From Pseudomonadota bacterium (GTDB lineage Bacteria > Pseudomonadota > Gammaproteobacteria > Burkholderiales > Burkholderiaceae_C), in the NCBI GenBank assembly GCA_963205125.1, contig CAUJJO010000152.1, positions 1-42,019 on the forward strand: a stretch of DNA of 42,019 nt. Direction: 5' to 3'. Of the stretch, positions 17,796-25,948 are shown piece by piece; the stretch's first letter is position 1; each line of letters begins with the position of its first letter. Below the pieces are notes generated by a model. That model was not told the DNA's origin, ran no database searches, and saw nothing but the letters and a program-made list of their open reading frames with translations. Both the position numbers and the translations under genes were made by a program.

Positions 17796-18647
17796 TCACC
17801 CGCCGACGACGAACGCGCGGATCGCCGCCAGCGCCGCCTGCGGCGCGTCGCGCCAGGGGCCGTGGCCGACGTTCTCGAAGCGCTCGAAGCGCCGCCACGG
17901 CGCGGGCAGCGCGTCGAAGATCTCCTGCGCGTCCTCGATCGGCGTCACCGGGTCGGCGCCGCCGTGCAGCACCAGCACCGGGCATTGCACGGCCGCGAGA
18001 CCCGGGCGCAGGTCCATCGTCGGCATCTCGTGGCGCGCGGTGTGAAAGAGGATCTCGTCGACGGCGATGGTGCGCGACTTGGCCTGCGGATCGGCCGGCG
18101 GCGTGGTGTTGTAGAGCGGGCGGCAGACGCGCTCGTATGCCGCCCAGGTGGCGGCGTTCGGGTCGAGCCAGAAGGCCTGCGCCGCATCGCGCGCCGCGCG
18201 ACCGCCGAGCTTCTCGAACATCGCCAGCTTGCGCGCCAGGCCGAAGTAATGGCTGGTGCTGGAGAGGATCACCCGCCCCGGGTGCGCCGGGTGCCGCGCG
18301 AGGTAACGCTGCGCGACGAAGCCGCCGTAGCTCTGGCCGAGCACCACCGGCTTCTCGATGCCGAGCACTGCGCACAGCCGTACGAGGTCGTCGGCGAAGG
18401 TGTCGAGATTCCACTCCTGCGGCGGCCGGCGGTCGCTGCGGCCGTGGCCGCGGTGATCGACGTAGACCACCTGCGCGGCGTCGGCGAGCTGGCCGAAGAC
18501 CGGCTTGAAGCTGCTGTGGTCGAAGCCCGGGCCGCCGTGCAGCAGGATGAGCGTGGGCTTGTCGCGCATGGCCGGGCCGTCGGGCACGAGGCCGCAGCCG
18601 TCGATGTCGACGTAGAGCCGCACGCCGGGCTCGACTTCGATCCTCAT
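17796..18647 (-). CDS. Alpha/beta hydrolase, proline iminopeptidase-like (S33)
   Basis: 283 residues. The HGGPG oxyanion motif is at 37-41 (LILLHGGPGFDHSSF), the YVDHRGHGRSD block near 62-72, and the nucleophile elbow GQSYGG with Ser106. The acid is likely the Asp in LHGGADPVTPIED (about 235) and the catalytic His is in NVGHGPW (about 262). The HGGPG motif places it with proline iminopeptidases and related peptidase/esterase enzymes; the substrate is not known. The ATG at 18647 has a GGAGGG 7 nt upstream and overlaps the MurA-like stop codon as ATGA, so the two are translationally coupled. An in-frame ATG at 18662 would overlap more and lacks an RBS. Confidence 0.88.
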   Translation of the reverse strand: MRIEVEPGVRLYVDIDGCGLVPDGPAMRDKPTLILLHGGPGFDHSSFKPVFGQLADAAQVVYVDHRGHGRSDRRPPQEWNLDTFADDLVRLCAVLGIEKPVVLGQSYGGFVAQRYLARHPAHPGRVILSSTSHYFGLARKLAMFEKLGGRAARDAAQAFWLDPNAATWAAYERVCRPLYNTTPPADPQAKSRTIAVDEILFHTARHEMPTMDLRPGLAAVQCPVLVLHGGADPVTPIEDAQEIFDALPAPWRRFERFENVGHGPWRDAPQAALAAIRAFVVGG

Positions 18648-19945
18648 GCCGAATCCCTCCATTCGATGTCGGCCCCGAGCGCGCACAGGTTCTCGACGAA
18701 GTTCGGGTGCGCGCGGCGGATCGGCGCGGCGTTGCGGATGGTGCTGTTGCCCGGAATGCTTGCCGCCACCATCAAGAGCGCGATCGCCACGCGGATGATG
18801 TAGGGGCTCTCGACCGTGGAGGCCGCCAGCGGCTTGCCGCCGAAGACGATGACGCGGTGCGGGTCGCACATCAGCGCGTGGCCGCCGAACTTGGAGAGCT
18901 CGGCGGTCCAGCCCATCGCGCCGTCGTAGACCTTGTTCCAGAACATCATGCTGCCTTCGGCGCGCACGCCCAGGGCGACGAAGATCGGCAGCAGGTCCAC
19001 CGGCAGGTAGGGCCAGGGTGCAGCCTCGACCTTCTGCAGGATGTTGCGCGTGAAGGGCTCGCGAACGCGCAGCGGCCCGTCGGGCACGGTGCGCGACCAG
19101 CCGCCCTCGTGCACGACCTGCACGCCGAACTTGGCGAAAGTGCGGTCGATCAGCGGGAACTGCTCGGGCGTCGAGTTCTTCACCTCGACGCCGCCGCCGG
19201 TGATGGCGCCGAGCGCGAGGAAGGTGACGATCTCGTGGAAGTCTTCGGCGAAGGTGAAGCTGCCGCCGCCGAGCCGCTCGACGCCCTCGACCACCAGGCG
19301 CGAGGTGCCCAGGCCCTCGATGCGCGCGCCCAGCATCTGCATGAAGTGGCAGAACTCCTGCACGTGCGGTTCGCTCGCCGCGTTCATCAGCACGCTGCGG
19401 CCCTTGGCGAGCGCGGCACAGAGCACGTAGTTCTCGGTCGTCGTGACGCTGGCGTAGTCCAGCCAGTGCTGCGCCGCGCGCAGCGGGCGCTCGGCGCGCA
19501 TCACGATGCCGTCCGCTCGCCGCTCGACGGTCGCGCCGAAGCTCTGCATGACCTCGACGTGCGGGTCGATCTCGCGCATGCCCAGACTGCAGCCCTTCAC
19601 GTCGTCCTCGATGCGCGCCACACCGAAGCGCGCGAGCAGCCCCGGCACCAGCATGATGCTGCTGCGCATCGCCTCGGGCAGGCGGTGCACCGCCTCGTCG
19701 AAGCGCGTGTGCTCGTGGTGCACCTCGAGCACGCGCGCGTCGAAGTCGACCTCGACGCGGCTGCCGAGCTCGCGGAAGATCTCGAGAATCTTCTTCACGT
19801 CGGTGATCTCGGGGATGCCCAGCAGGCGCACCGGCTCGCGCGTGAGCAGCGTCGCGCACAGGATGGGCAGCACGGCGTTCTTGTTCGCCGAGGGCACGAG
19901 CCGGCCGCGCAGGGGCTTGCCGCCGTGGACGATGAGGTCGGACAT
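18644..19945 (-). CDS. murA: Divergent UDP-GlcNAc 1-carboxyvinyltransferase (MurA paralogue)
   Basis: A 433-residue EPSP-synthase-fold enzyme of the MurA family, which transfers enolpyruvate from PEP to UDP-GlcNAc in peptidoglycan synthesis. The start MSDLIVHGGKPLRGRL and SANKNAVLPIL (Lys22) match MurA. The PEP-attacking cysteine is present in VKGCSLGMREID (Cys119), but the loop differs from the canonical GGCAIGARPVDLH. A late Arg block reads SPYIIRVAIALLMVAA instead of ADLRASAALVLAG. It is coupled to a hydrolase, not in the usual cell-wall or mla/ibaG neighbourhood. It may be a second MurA or a family member with another nucleotide-sugar acceptor. No clear RBS precedes the ATG. Confidence 0.85.
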   Translation of the reverse strand: MSDLIVHGGKPLRGRLVPSANKNAVLPILCATLLTREPVRLLGIPEITDVKKILEIFRELGSRVEVDFDARVLEVHHEHTRFDEAVHRLPEAMRSSIMLVPGLLARFGVARIEDDVKGCSLGMREIDPHVEVMQSFGATVERRADGIVMRAERPLRAAQHWLDYASVTTTENYVLCAALAKGRSVLMNAASEPHVQEFCHFMQMLGARIEGLGTSRLVVEGVERLGGGSFTFAEDFHEIVTFLALGAITGGGVEVKNSTPEQFPLIDRTFAKFGVQVVHEGGWSRTVPDGPLRVREPFTRNILQKVEAAPWPYLPVDLLPIFVALGVRAEGSMMFWNKVYDGAMGWTAELSKFGGHALMCDPHRVIVFGGKPLAASTVESPYIIRVAIALLMVAASIPGNSTIRNAAPIRRAHPNFVENLCALGADIEWRDSA

Positions 19946-20054
19946 GAGATGGGAGGCGCGGACGGAAGGCGCGGTTCGGCTGCAGCACGGCGATTATCCG
20001 CGCCGGCCGTAAGCTCCCGCCTGCAACGAACCGAAACCCCTGGAGCCTGCCCCG

Positions 20055-21164
20055 ATGCCCTACCAAGCCCGCGCTGCGCTCGTGCGCGAGAACAACGCTC
20101 CCGTCGTCGTCGAGACCATCACCGTGGCCGACCCGCGGCGCAACGAGCTGACGATCGCGCTGCAGGCCTGCGGCGTCTGCCACAGCGATCTCTCGGTCGT
20201 CACCGGCACGCTGCCGCTGCCGCCGCCGGTGGTGCTCGGGCACGAGGGCGTCGGCAAGGTCGTCGCCCTCGGTGAAGGCGTGGCGGACTTCGCCGTCGGC
20301 GACACCGTGCTCTCCTCCTTCGTCAGCATGTGCGGGACCTGCCGCTGGTGCTCGATCGGCCGGCCCGAGCTCTGCAACCTGGCCGCCCGGTCGGTGAGCA
20401 CGCTGCCCGACGGCACGGTCCGCAGCTTCGACGCCCAGGGCAGGCCGCTGGCCATCTTCAGCGGCTGCGGCGTGATGGCGGAATACGCGACGCTGCACGT
20501 CAGCAACGCCGTGAAGATCGACGCCGCGGGCGTCGCGCCCGAGTGCTGCGCGCTGGTGAGCTGCGGCGTGATGACCGGCTTCGGCGCCGCGGTGAACACC
20601 GCGAAGGTCGAGCCGGGCTCAGTCTGCGTCGTCTTCGGCGCCGGCGGCGTGGGCCTGAACGCGATCCAGGGCTGCGCAACGAGCGGCGCCTCGATGATCG
20701 TTGCCGTCGACCCGAACGACGCCAAGCTCACGCTGGCCAAGGTCTTCGGCGCGACGCACGTCTACGCGCCCGCGCCGGGCGAGGACGCCGCCAAGGCGCT
20801 GCGCAAGCTCACCGGCGGCGGCGCCGACTACGCCTTCGAGTGCGTCGGCCTGGGCAGCGTGCTCGCGCAGGCCTGGGGCTGCCTGCGCAAGGCCGGCACC
20901 GCGGTGATGGTCGGCGTCGCACGGCCGGACGACCAGGTCAGCGTGCGCTGCAGTTCGCTGCTCTTCGAGGAGAAGACGCTCACCGGCAGCCTCTACGGCG
21001 GCGCGCGCCCGCGCGTGGACTTCCCGCGCATCCTCGGCCTCTACAAGGCCGGCAAGCTCAAGCTCGACGAACTGGTGACCCAGCGCTACACGATCGAGCA
21101 AGCACCCCAGGCCTTCGACGATCTCGCTGCAGGGCGCAACGCGCGCGGGGTGATCATGTTCTGA
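20055..21164 (+). CDS. Zinc-dependent alcohol dehydrogenase (MDR family)
   Basis: 369 residues. The N-terminal catalytic domain has ACGVCHSDLSVV (Cys42, zinc), LGHEGVGKV (His63-Glu64) and a structural-zinc loop CGTCRWCSIGRPELC with cysteines at 93, 96, 99 and 107. The Rossmann domain has VVFGAGGVGLNAIQG and an acidic AVDPND, indicating NAD+ preference. It resembles class III-type dehydrogenases and related long-chain MDR alcohol dehydrogenases; the substrate is uncertain. GGAG lies 9 nt before the ATG. It diverges from the murA-like gene and is convergent with the PIN toxin gene. Confidence 0.92.
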   Translation: MPYQARAALVRENNAPVVVETITVADPRRNELTIALQACGVCHSDLSVVTGTLPLPPPVVLGHEGVGKVVALGEGVADFAVGDTVLSSFVSMCGTCRWCSIGRPELCNLAARSVSTLPDGTVRSFDAQGRPLAIFSGCGVMAEYATLHVSNAVKIDAAGVAPECCALVSCGVMTGFGAAVNTAKVEPGSVCVVFGAGGVGLNAIQGCATSGASMIVAVDPNDAKLTLAKVFGATHVYAPAPGEDAAKALRKLTGGGADYAFECVGLGSVLAQAWGCLRKAGTAVMVGVARPDDQVSVRCSSLLFEEKTLTGSLYGGARPRVDFPRILGLYKAGKLKLDELVTQRYTIEQAPQAFDDLAAGRNARGVIMF

Positions 21165-21166
21165 AT

Positions 21167-21194
21167 GCGCCGCCGCTCACTGCGGCGGCAGCGC
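21167..21194. repeat. 28-bp direct repeat, copy 1 (distal end of toxin-antitoxin cassette)
   Basis: Identical over 28 bp to 21872-21899. The core is a hairpin CCGCCGC-TCACT-GCGGCGG. It encodes the last codons (AALPPQ, stop) of the PIN toxin on the minus strand. Confidence 0.9.
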
Positions 21195-21572
21195 CGCGGT
21201 GTGGCTCGGGAACGCCCGCAGAAGCTTCTTGTCCATGGTCACGAGTGTGGCATCCATGCGGATAGCCAGCGCCACGAATTCGCAGTCGTAAGCGCTGCAG
21301 TCGCTGTCGCGCACGAGTTCCAGGACGCGTTGCGAGTCGACTTCGTATTCGCTGCCGCGCAGCATCGACTCCGCCTCCGCCTGAACGCGCAGCATCTCGT
21401 CGAAGGTCAACGCCTTGCGTCGCAGATGGCCCGCAAGGAGGTTTCGAAACTCGCTGCGCCACAGGATCGGGGCGGCCCAATCCGGATCACGCTCGAACAG
21501 GCCCTCGGCCTGCCGGCTGAATTCGCAGGGCAGCAGGAAGTACGCGAGAACGTTGGTGTCGACGACGATCAC
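21177..21572 (-). CDS. PIN-domain toxin (VapC-like ribonuclease)
   Basis: 131 residues. The N-terminus MIVVDTNVLAYFL holds the first PIN acidic residue (Asp5). Others sit in WRSEFRNLL (Glu), YDCEFVALA (Asp) and LVTMDKKLL (Asp), consistent with a metal-dependent RNase toxin. The start is a GTG at 21572 that overlaps the antitoxin stop as GTGA. The last six residues AALPPQ are identical to the end of RibE, because both are encoded by the 28-bp repeat; they are unusual for a PIN protein. Autoregulation by the upstream antitoxin is expected. Confidence 0.9.
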   Translation of the reverse strand: MIVVDTNVLAYFLLPCEFSRQAEGLFERDPDWAAPILWRSEFRNLLAGHLRRKALTFDEMLRVQAEAESMLRGSEYEVDSQRVLELVRDSDCSAYDCEFVALAIRMDATLVTMDKKLLRAFPSHTAALPPQ

Positions 21573-21814
21573 GGACGGCCTTCACGCTTCAGGGCATCGA
21601 AGTCCTGAGCCGGGAAGCTCTCCTGCGACAGTGAGGCGCGCAACGCGCGTGCGCGCTCCAGCCGCTCCGCGGGCGGCATCCTGCCAGGAAGCAGCGCCGA
21701 CTCCAGGCAGACGATGGCCTCACTGTTCAAGCTGCGCCGATGCCGCCTGGCCAAGGCCTCGAGTCGCTCGAAGACCTCTTGCGGGACGCTCTCCAAGGTC
21801 AGCGTGATGGACAT
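21569..21814 (-). CDS. Ribbon-helix-helix antitoxin (FitA-like)
   Basis: 81 residues. The N-terminal MSITLTLESVPQEVFERLEALARRHRRSLNSEAIVCLESAL is a ribbon-helix-helix DNA-binding domain. The C-terminal part (RARALRASLSQESFPAQDFDALKREGRP) would wrap the toxin. The ATG at 21814 has an ideal GGAGG, spacer 5. It overlaps the toxin start by 4 nt, a classical antitoxin-first module. It lies just downstream of ribE on the same strand. Confidence 0.88.
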   Translation of the reverse strand: MSITLTLESVPQEVFERLEALARRHRRSLNSEAIVCLESALLPGRMPPAERLERARALRASLSQESFPAQDFDALKREGRP

Positions 21815-21871
21815 GGTTTCCTCCGTGAAGGTTCGTGAGGGTCGCACATGCATCCGGTCCACGTCGAGTGC

Positions 21872-21899
21872 GCGCCGCCGCTCACTGCGGCGGCAGCGC
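21872..21899. repeat. 28-bp direct repeat, copy 2 (3' end of ribE)
   Basis: Exact match to 21167-21194. It encodes the last codons and stop of ribE and forms a hairpin that could also end transcription. The two copies bracket the whole PIN/RHH module, like the attL/attR of an element inserted at a gene's 3' end. Confidence 0.9.
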
Positions 21900-22598
21900 A
21901 GCCGGCCGCGCCAGCTCGTCCAGGCTGCGGCCCTGCCGCGCCAGCATCTCCTCGAGCAGCGGCAAGAGCGGCCCCAGGCGCTCGTCGATGGCCTCGCGCA
22001 CGGTGTCGACGAAGACCTGCGTGCTGCGCTCGATCTCGACGTTGAGCGCGTCGCCCACGCCCTTCTCGCCGAAGCTCGTCTGGCGCAGGGTCTCGGGGAT
22101 CAGCCAGACCTCGAACCAGCCGCTGCCGTCGCGCTCGCGCGCGGCCTCGGCCACCGTAAGGCTCGCGCCGTTGACCGCGATGTAGCCCTTGGCGAAGACG
22201 TAGCGCATCCACGGCGAGGGCACGGCGATGCGCAGCACGTGGTTGTTCTCGGGGCGGCGGATCTCGGCGACCGCCGCCATGAAGTCGACATGGCCCGACA
22301 GCGGGTGGCCGCCGATCTCGGCGCCGTCGCGCGCCGCGCGCTCGACGTTGACGCGCCCGCCCTCGCGTAGGCCGGCGAGCGTGGTCAGCGACAGGCTCTG
22401 CTGCATGACGTCGAACGCGGCCGTGCCGGGTGCCGGGCGGCCCGTGACGGTCAGGCAGGTGCCGTCGACCGCGACGCTGGCGCCGATCGCCAGCCCTTGG
22501 TCGAAGTCGGCCGGAAAGCGCAGGCAAAAACTGCGCAGCCCCGGGCGCTCCACGATGCGCTCGACGGTGGCGATACCTTGGACGATGCCGGTGAACAT
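21882..22598 (-). CDS. ribE: Riboflavin synthase alpha subunit
   Basis: 238 residues. It dismutates two 6,7-dimethyl-8-ribityllumazine molecules to riboflavin. It begins with the hallmark MFTGIVQG and has two homologous lumazine-binding barrels: the first with GASVAVDGTCLTVTG and SGHVD, the second with YIAVNGASLTVAEA. It is about 25-35 residues longer than the usual enzyme, with a C-terminal tail (PLLEEMLARQGRSLDELARPAALPPQ region). It is not next to other rib genes and no FMN riboswitch is visible upstream. Its last codons lie in the 28-bp repeat. Confidence 0.93.
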   Translation of the reverse strand: MFTGIVQGIATVERIVERPGLRSFCLRFPADFDQGLAIGASVAVDGTCLTVTGRPAPGTAAFDVMQQSLSLTTLAGLREGGRVNVERAARDGAEIGGHPLSGHVDFMAAVAEIRRPENNHVLRIAVPSPWMRYVFAKGYIAVNGASLTVAEAARERDGSGWFEVWLIPETLRQTSFGEKGVGDALNVEIERSTQVFVDTVREAIDERLGPLLPLLEEMLARQGRSLDELARPAALPPQ

Positions 22599-22605
22599 GA
22601 TCGGG

Positions 22606-23667
22606 TCAGAAAATCCGGGAAGTCAGGGAAGGCTGGAGGCCATGGCAGAGGGCCGCGCAGCTTAACAGCAGACCCCACTGCAGACCCTGCTGGCCGGCCC
22701 ACGGGGCGTCGCGCGTTCGGCCGATCAACCTGGCCCAGTTCACCCCGAACACCTTCATCACCTCATCGCCCAGGTAGTTGATCACCTTGACCGCGATGCG
22801 CGCGGTCTTGGGCTTTTCGAAGGGCCGTGAGACGTCGCTGTTCAGCAGTGGCCCGCGCCCGCTCGTCGATTTCGAACTTGCCGACTCCCCCAAGCGGGCC
22901 GCAGCCGCTGCGGCCTGTTGCCTGTTGCCTGTTGCCTGTTGCCCCAGTTCGCCGCCGAGCGGTTCGGGGAGCGCGTCGACCCGCTCGGCCAGGTCGGCGA
23001 TGGACTCCTGGCCGAGTGCGACGAGGAGTGGATGACCGGCAAGGTCTATCTCAAGTTGCAGGCCTGATCTCAACATTCCGATGGAATTGCCTCGGAAAAT
23101 TGACACAAAGAAGGTTGCACTGCCCTCGTGCTCGGCCAGGCTCGCCATCACCTGCAGGCTGTCGCCCAGGGTCATGCGGTTGGTCCAGTTCTGGTCGTGC
23201 GCGTAGAAATCGGTCTTGTCGGCACCATCCGGAATGCCGTTGAAGTCGCCGAACATGTCGACCGTGCTGCCCAGGCCGCCGGCGGCCTTCGCGGCCTCGG
23301 CCTCCGCCGCCTCGCGCCGCTCGCGGCTGCCCCGCAGCAGGTCGTCGATCAGCACCTTGGGGTGCACCTTCTCCTGGATGTAGAGCGGCGGCGCGTTGAC
23401 GACCAGATCGCTCCCGTCCTGCGCGTCCTTGCCGCGCCAGACGAGTTGCGGGTCGAGGTCGTGGTTGCGCGCTTCCTTCTCGACCTGCAGGTGATCGGCG
23501 TTGGACGTGCCGCGCGGGTAGGTCACTTGCACGGGCTGCTTCGCCTCGTCGGCGATCAGGCTCTGGTACTCGGCCGTCGGGATGTTCCTGCGCTTGTCGT
23601 CGGCGTGCTCGGGCGCGTCGACGCCGATGAATCTGGCACTGCCGGCTGCGGTCTTCTTCGTCGCCAT
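22606..23667 (-). pseudogene. Type III restriction-modification methyltransferase (Mod), internally deleted
   Basis: The frame is open for 353 codons but the protein is a wreck. Residues 1 to about 182 match the N-terminus of Mod-type adenine methyltransferases (LDPQLVWRGKDAQDGSDLVV, PPLYIQEKVHPKVLIDDLL, and the approach NWTNRMTLGDSLQVMASLAEHEG). The next expected block, IDPPYG with the catalytic motif, is missing. Instead about 90 unrelated residues follow. Residues about 271-309 (NSDVSRPFEKPKTARIAVKVINYLGDEVMKVFGV region) match the normal Mod C-terminus. The rest is readthrough. Several hundred residues, including the AdoMet and target-recognition regions, are gone. A 7-bp repeat lies inside. 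Confidence 0.85.
22913..22940. repeat. Heptamer tandem repeat GCCTGTT, four exact copies
   Basis: Four perfect GCCTGTT units followed by GCC, inside the mod relic. A 7-bp unit would shift the frame if copy number changed. It is close in sequence to the heptamer array at 17680. Confidence 0.95.
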
Positions 23668-23694
23668 GCGGTGTTTCTCCCTCGGTCTTGTCGT

Positions 23695-23958
23695 TCAGCC
23701 GCCGCGATAGACCTCGCCTCGATGGCCGACGCGGATCACTTCCACGACGACGTGCGCGTCGAGGATCTCGTACACGATGCGGTAGATCCCTTGGCGCACC
23801 CGATACAGCTCGGCGCCGCTGAGTTTTTCGCAGCCCGGGCCGCGTGGGTCGTCGCGCAGGGCCTGCATGCGCCTCAGGATGCGCTTGACGTCGGCCTTGG
23901 GGATGCCGCGCAGGTCCTTCGCGACCGAAGGCCTGACGCGCAGTTCATAGCGTGCCAT
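23695..23958 (-). CDS. RelE/ParE-family toxin
   Basis: 87 residues. It shows the RelE/ParE pattern: MARYELRVRPSVAKDLRGIP, two helices with RILRRMQALRDDPRGPG, then CEKLSGAELYRVRQGIYRIVYEILD and VVEVIRVGHRGEVYR. It is full length for the family, a ribosome-dependent mRNase or gyrase-targeting toxin. The ATG at 23958 overlaps the antitoxin stop by 14 nt. It sits between the wrecked mod and res genes and, unlike them, is intact. Confidence 0.92.
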   Translation of the reverse strand: MARYELRVRPSVAKDLRGIPKADVKRILRRMQALRDDPRGPGCEKLSGAELYRVRQGIYRIVYEILDAHVVVEVIRVGHRGEVYRGG

Positions 23959-24181
23959 CGGCCTTCAGCTTGGCCAGGAAGTCCTCGTAGCCCAGGGCGC
24001 GTTCCTTGGCACGGCTGCGCACGGCAGCCAGGTCTTCCTCGTCTTCGCGCAGCGCCTGGCGCAGCGCCTCGTTGACGATGTCGGACATGCTGCGCTGACT
24101 TTGCGCCGATTTCAGGCGCAGGGCCTGGTGCAACTCGGGCGCCAGGTAGACGGTAGAACGGACGGCATCGGTAGTCGACAT
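23945..24181 (-). CDS. Ribbon-helix-helix antitoxin paired with RelE/ParE toxin
   Basis: 78 residues. MSTTDAVRSTVYLAPELHQALRLKSAQSQRSMSDIVNEALRQAL is a ribbon-helix-helix domain. The acidic tail (REDEEDLAAVRSRAKERALGYEDFLAKLKADG) would bind the toxin. The ATG at 24181 has a GGAGG with a 4-nt spacer; an upstream in-frame start at 24214 has none. It likely represses its own promoter. Confidence 0.9.
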   Translation of the reverse strand: MSTTDAVRSTVYLAPELHQALRLKSAQSQRSMSDIVNEALRQALREDEEDLAAVRSRAKERALGYEDFLAKLKADGTL

Positions 24182-24221
24182 GGAGCCTCCGGCAACTGCG
24201 TGACGTTTCGACATTTTAGCA

Positions 24222-24845
24222 TCATGACGTCATGATGTCGCGGTGTGATGTCGCGGTGACGGGCGCGCCGGCGATCGCGCGCCCGACGAGCCGGCCGAAG
24301 TCGGCTTCCAGCTCATGCGCCGAACGGAACTCGGCAAACGCCCAGCGGCCGTAGCTGCCCAGGGCGTTGACGCCCGGTACCCACGGGGTGGCCATCGTCT
24401 GGCCCTTGACCACCGCGTCTTCGCCGCGAAAGCCCTTGATCTCGACGACCAGGTTCAGCGGGTCATCGTGGCCGTCGTCGATGCGGACGATGAAGTCAGG
24501 CCGGTAGTGCCGCTGCGTTCCGCCCAGGCGGTAAGGCACCTCCAGCCCCAGGCTGTGGTTCTTCACGTAGGCCCGCACGCGCGGGTGCCTTCGCCCAGCT
24601 TGCCGGGCTTGCCGACGGTGTTCATCACCTCGCGCAGCAGGTCGGCGTCGGTGAGCTTGTCGGCGGCGGCGCGGTCGCCGGTGCGCTCCATGATCTCGCG
24701 GCGCAAGCGCTCGATGGTGTCGGCCTCGATGTCGCGAAAGTCGGGTCGAGCGCTTCGCCCGACTCCAGTTGCTCGCTGTCGATCAGCAGGGTGCCACGAT
24801 CAGGAAGCCGCGCGTGAACGGCTTGCTGCCATCGACCCGCCCGAG
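24222..24845 (-). pseudogene. Type III restriction endonuclease (Res) remnant with several deletions and frameshifts
   Basis: Three pieces of one gene survive in order. About 24800-24840 encodes SKPFTRGFLIV, from the helicase region after the Walker A segment. About 24600-24797 encodes TLLIDSEQLESGEALD and, after a frameshift near 24735, IEADTIERLRREIMERTGD and LLREVMNTVGKPGKLGEG. 24222-24594 encodes the C-terminal nuclease part VRAYVKNHSLGLEVPYR, YRPDFIVRIDDG and VVEIKGFRGEDA (a PD-(D/E)XK-like D...EIK). Helicase motifs between the pieces are gone. It lies upstream of the RelE module and the mod relic on the same strand, so this was once a single R-M locus. Confidence 0.85.
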
Positions 24846-24963
24846 CCCTCGATCCCGCGCGTGCGCCTGCCGGCCCGCCCGGCGAGGCGCTGGCCGTGCC
24901 CTGGCCAAAGGTGATCTGGCGCGGCACCGGCAGTGCGCCTTGCCAACCGCTACAGTCGCCGCC

Positions 24964-25911
24964 ATGACCCCCGAACCCCTGCCCCCGATCGAAATCCAGC
25001 CGCGCGATCTTTCGCCCTACCGAGCGGGCAACACCGGCATCGACTACGTGCACCGCTTCGATTCGGGCAAGCCGGGGCCGCACGTGATGGTCAATGCGCT
25101 CACGCACGGCAACGAGTTCTGCGGCATGGTCGCCGCGACCCACCTGCTCGATGCCGGCGTGCGCCCGCACATCGGCACGCTGACGGTGAGCTTTGCCAAC
25201 GTCGCCGCCTACGAGAGCTTTGACCCCGCGCAGCCGTTCGAGAGCCGCCAGCTCGTGCACAACATGAACCGCATCTGGTCGGCTGCTCAGCTGGACGGCG
25301 ACGAGGACAGCCCCGAGCTCGCGCGCGCGCGGCAGATGCGCCCGGCCGTTGCCGCGGCCGACCACATCCTGGACATCCATTCGACCAGCCGCGACGTGAG
25401 TCCGTTCTGGGTCTATCCGCAGTTCGAGCGCAATACCACGGCCGCGCTGGCGCTGGGCCGCCCGAGCGTTCACCTGGTGATGCCGCAGGGCATGGGCACG
25501 GGCACGCCGCTGATCCAGCATGGCCTGCACGGCAGCGCTGTCCACCACGGCGTGGGGCTGGTGGTCGAGTGCGGACAGCACTTCAAGCGCAGCACGGGCG
25601 AATTCGCGATCGCGGTGGCGCTGGACTTCCTCGCCCACTTCGGCCTGCAGGAGCCGCGCACGGCGCGGGCGCCGCATCATCATCAGCCGCAGCAGCGCTA
25701 CCAACTGCTGCAGACCTGGGTCGTGAGGACGCCGCAGTTTCGCTTCACGCGCCCGCTGGTCGGCTTCGAGACCTTCGCCAAGGACGAGCTGATCGCCACC
25801 GACGGCAGCGACGAGATCCGCGCGCCCTGCGACGAGTGCACGGTGCTGATGCCCGCGCGCATTGTGGTCGTCGGCCGCGAGGGCGTCTACCTCACGCGAC
25901 CATTGCGCTGA
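24964..25911 (+). CDS. Succinylglutamate desuccinylase/aspartoacylase family hydrolase (M14-type zinc)
   Basis: 315 residues. A zinc amidohydrolase with the carboxypeptidase-A-like fold. Zinc ligands are His and Glu in LTHGNEFCGM near residue 50 and His in DIHSTSRDVSPFW near 142. The late VGLVVECGQHFKRS block holds the likely catalytic Glu. Related enzymes cleave N-acyl amino acids such as N-succinylglutamate or N-acetylaspartate. No ast operon is nearby, so the substrate is open. The RBS is poor. The gene begins about 120 bp beyond the res relic on the opposite strand. Confidence 0.88.
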   Translation: MTPEPLPPIEIQPRDLSPYRAGNTGIDYVHRFDSGKPGPHVMVNALTHGNEFCGMVAATHLLDAGVRPHIGTLTVSFANVAAYESFDPAQPFESRQLVHNMNRIWSAAQLDGDEDSPELARARQMRPAVAAADHILDIHSTSRDVSPFWVYPQFERNTTAALALGRPSVHLVMPQGMGTGTPLIQHGLHGSAVHHGVGLVVECGQHFKRSTGEFAIAVALDFLAHFGLQEPRTARAPHHHQPQQRYQLLQTWVVRTPQFRFTRPLVGFETFAKDELIATDGSDEIRAPCDECTVLMPARIVVVGREGVYLTRPLR

Positions 25912-25948
25912 ACGCGCGGGAGCGCGGGCGCCGGCCCAATGGCGCCAC

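Noticed and set aside
22599-22680. FMN riboswitch before ribE
   Set aside because: The region upstream on the minus strand shows no conserved RFN-type blocks and is taken up by the mod relic.
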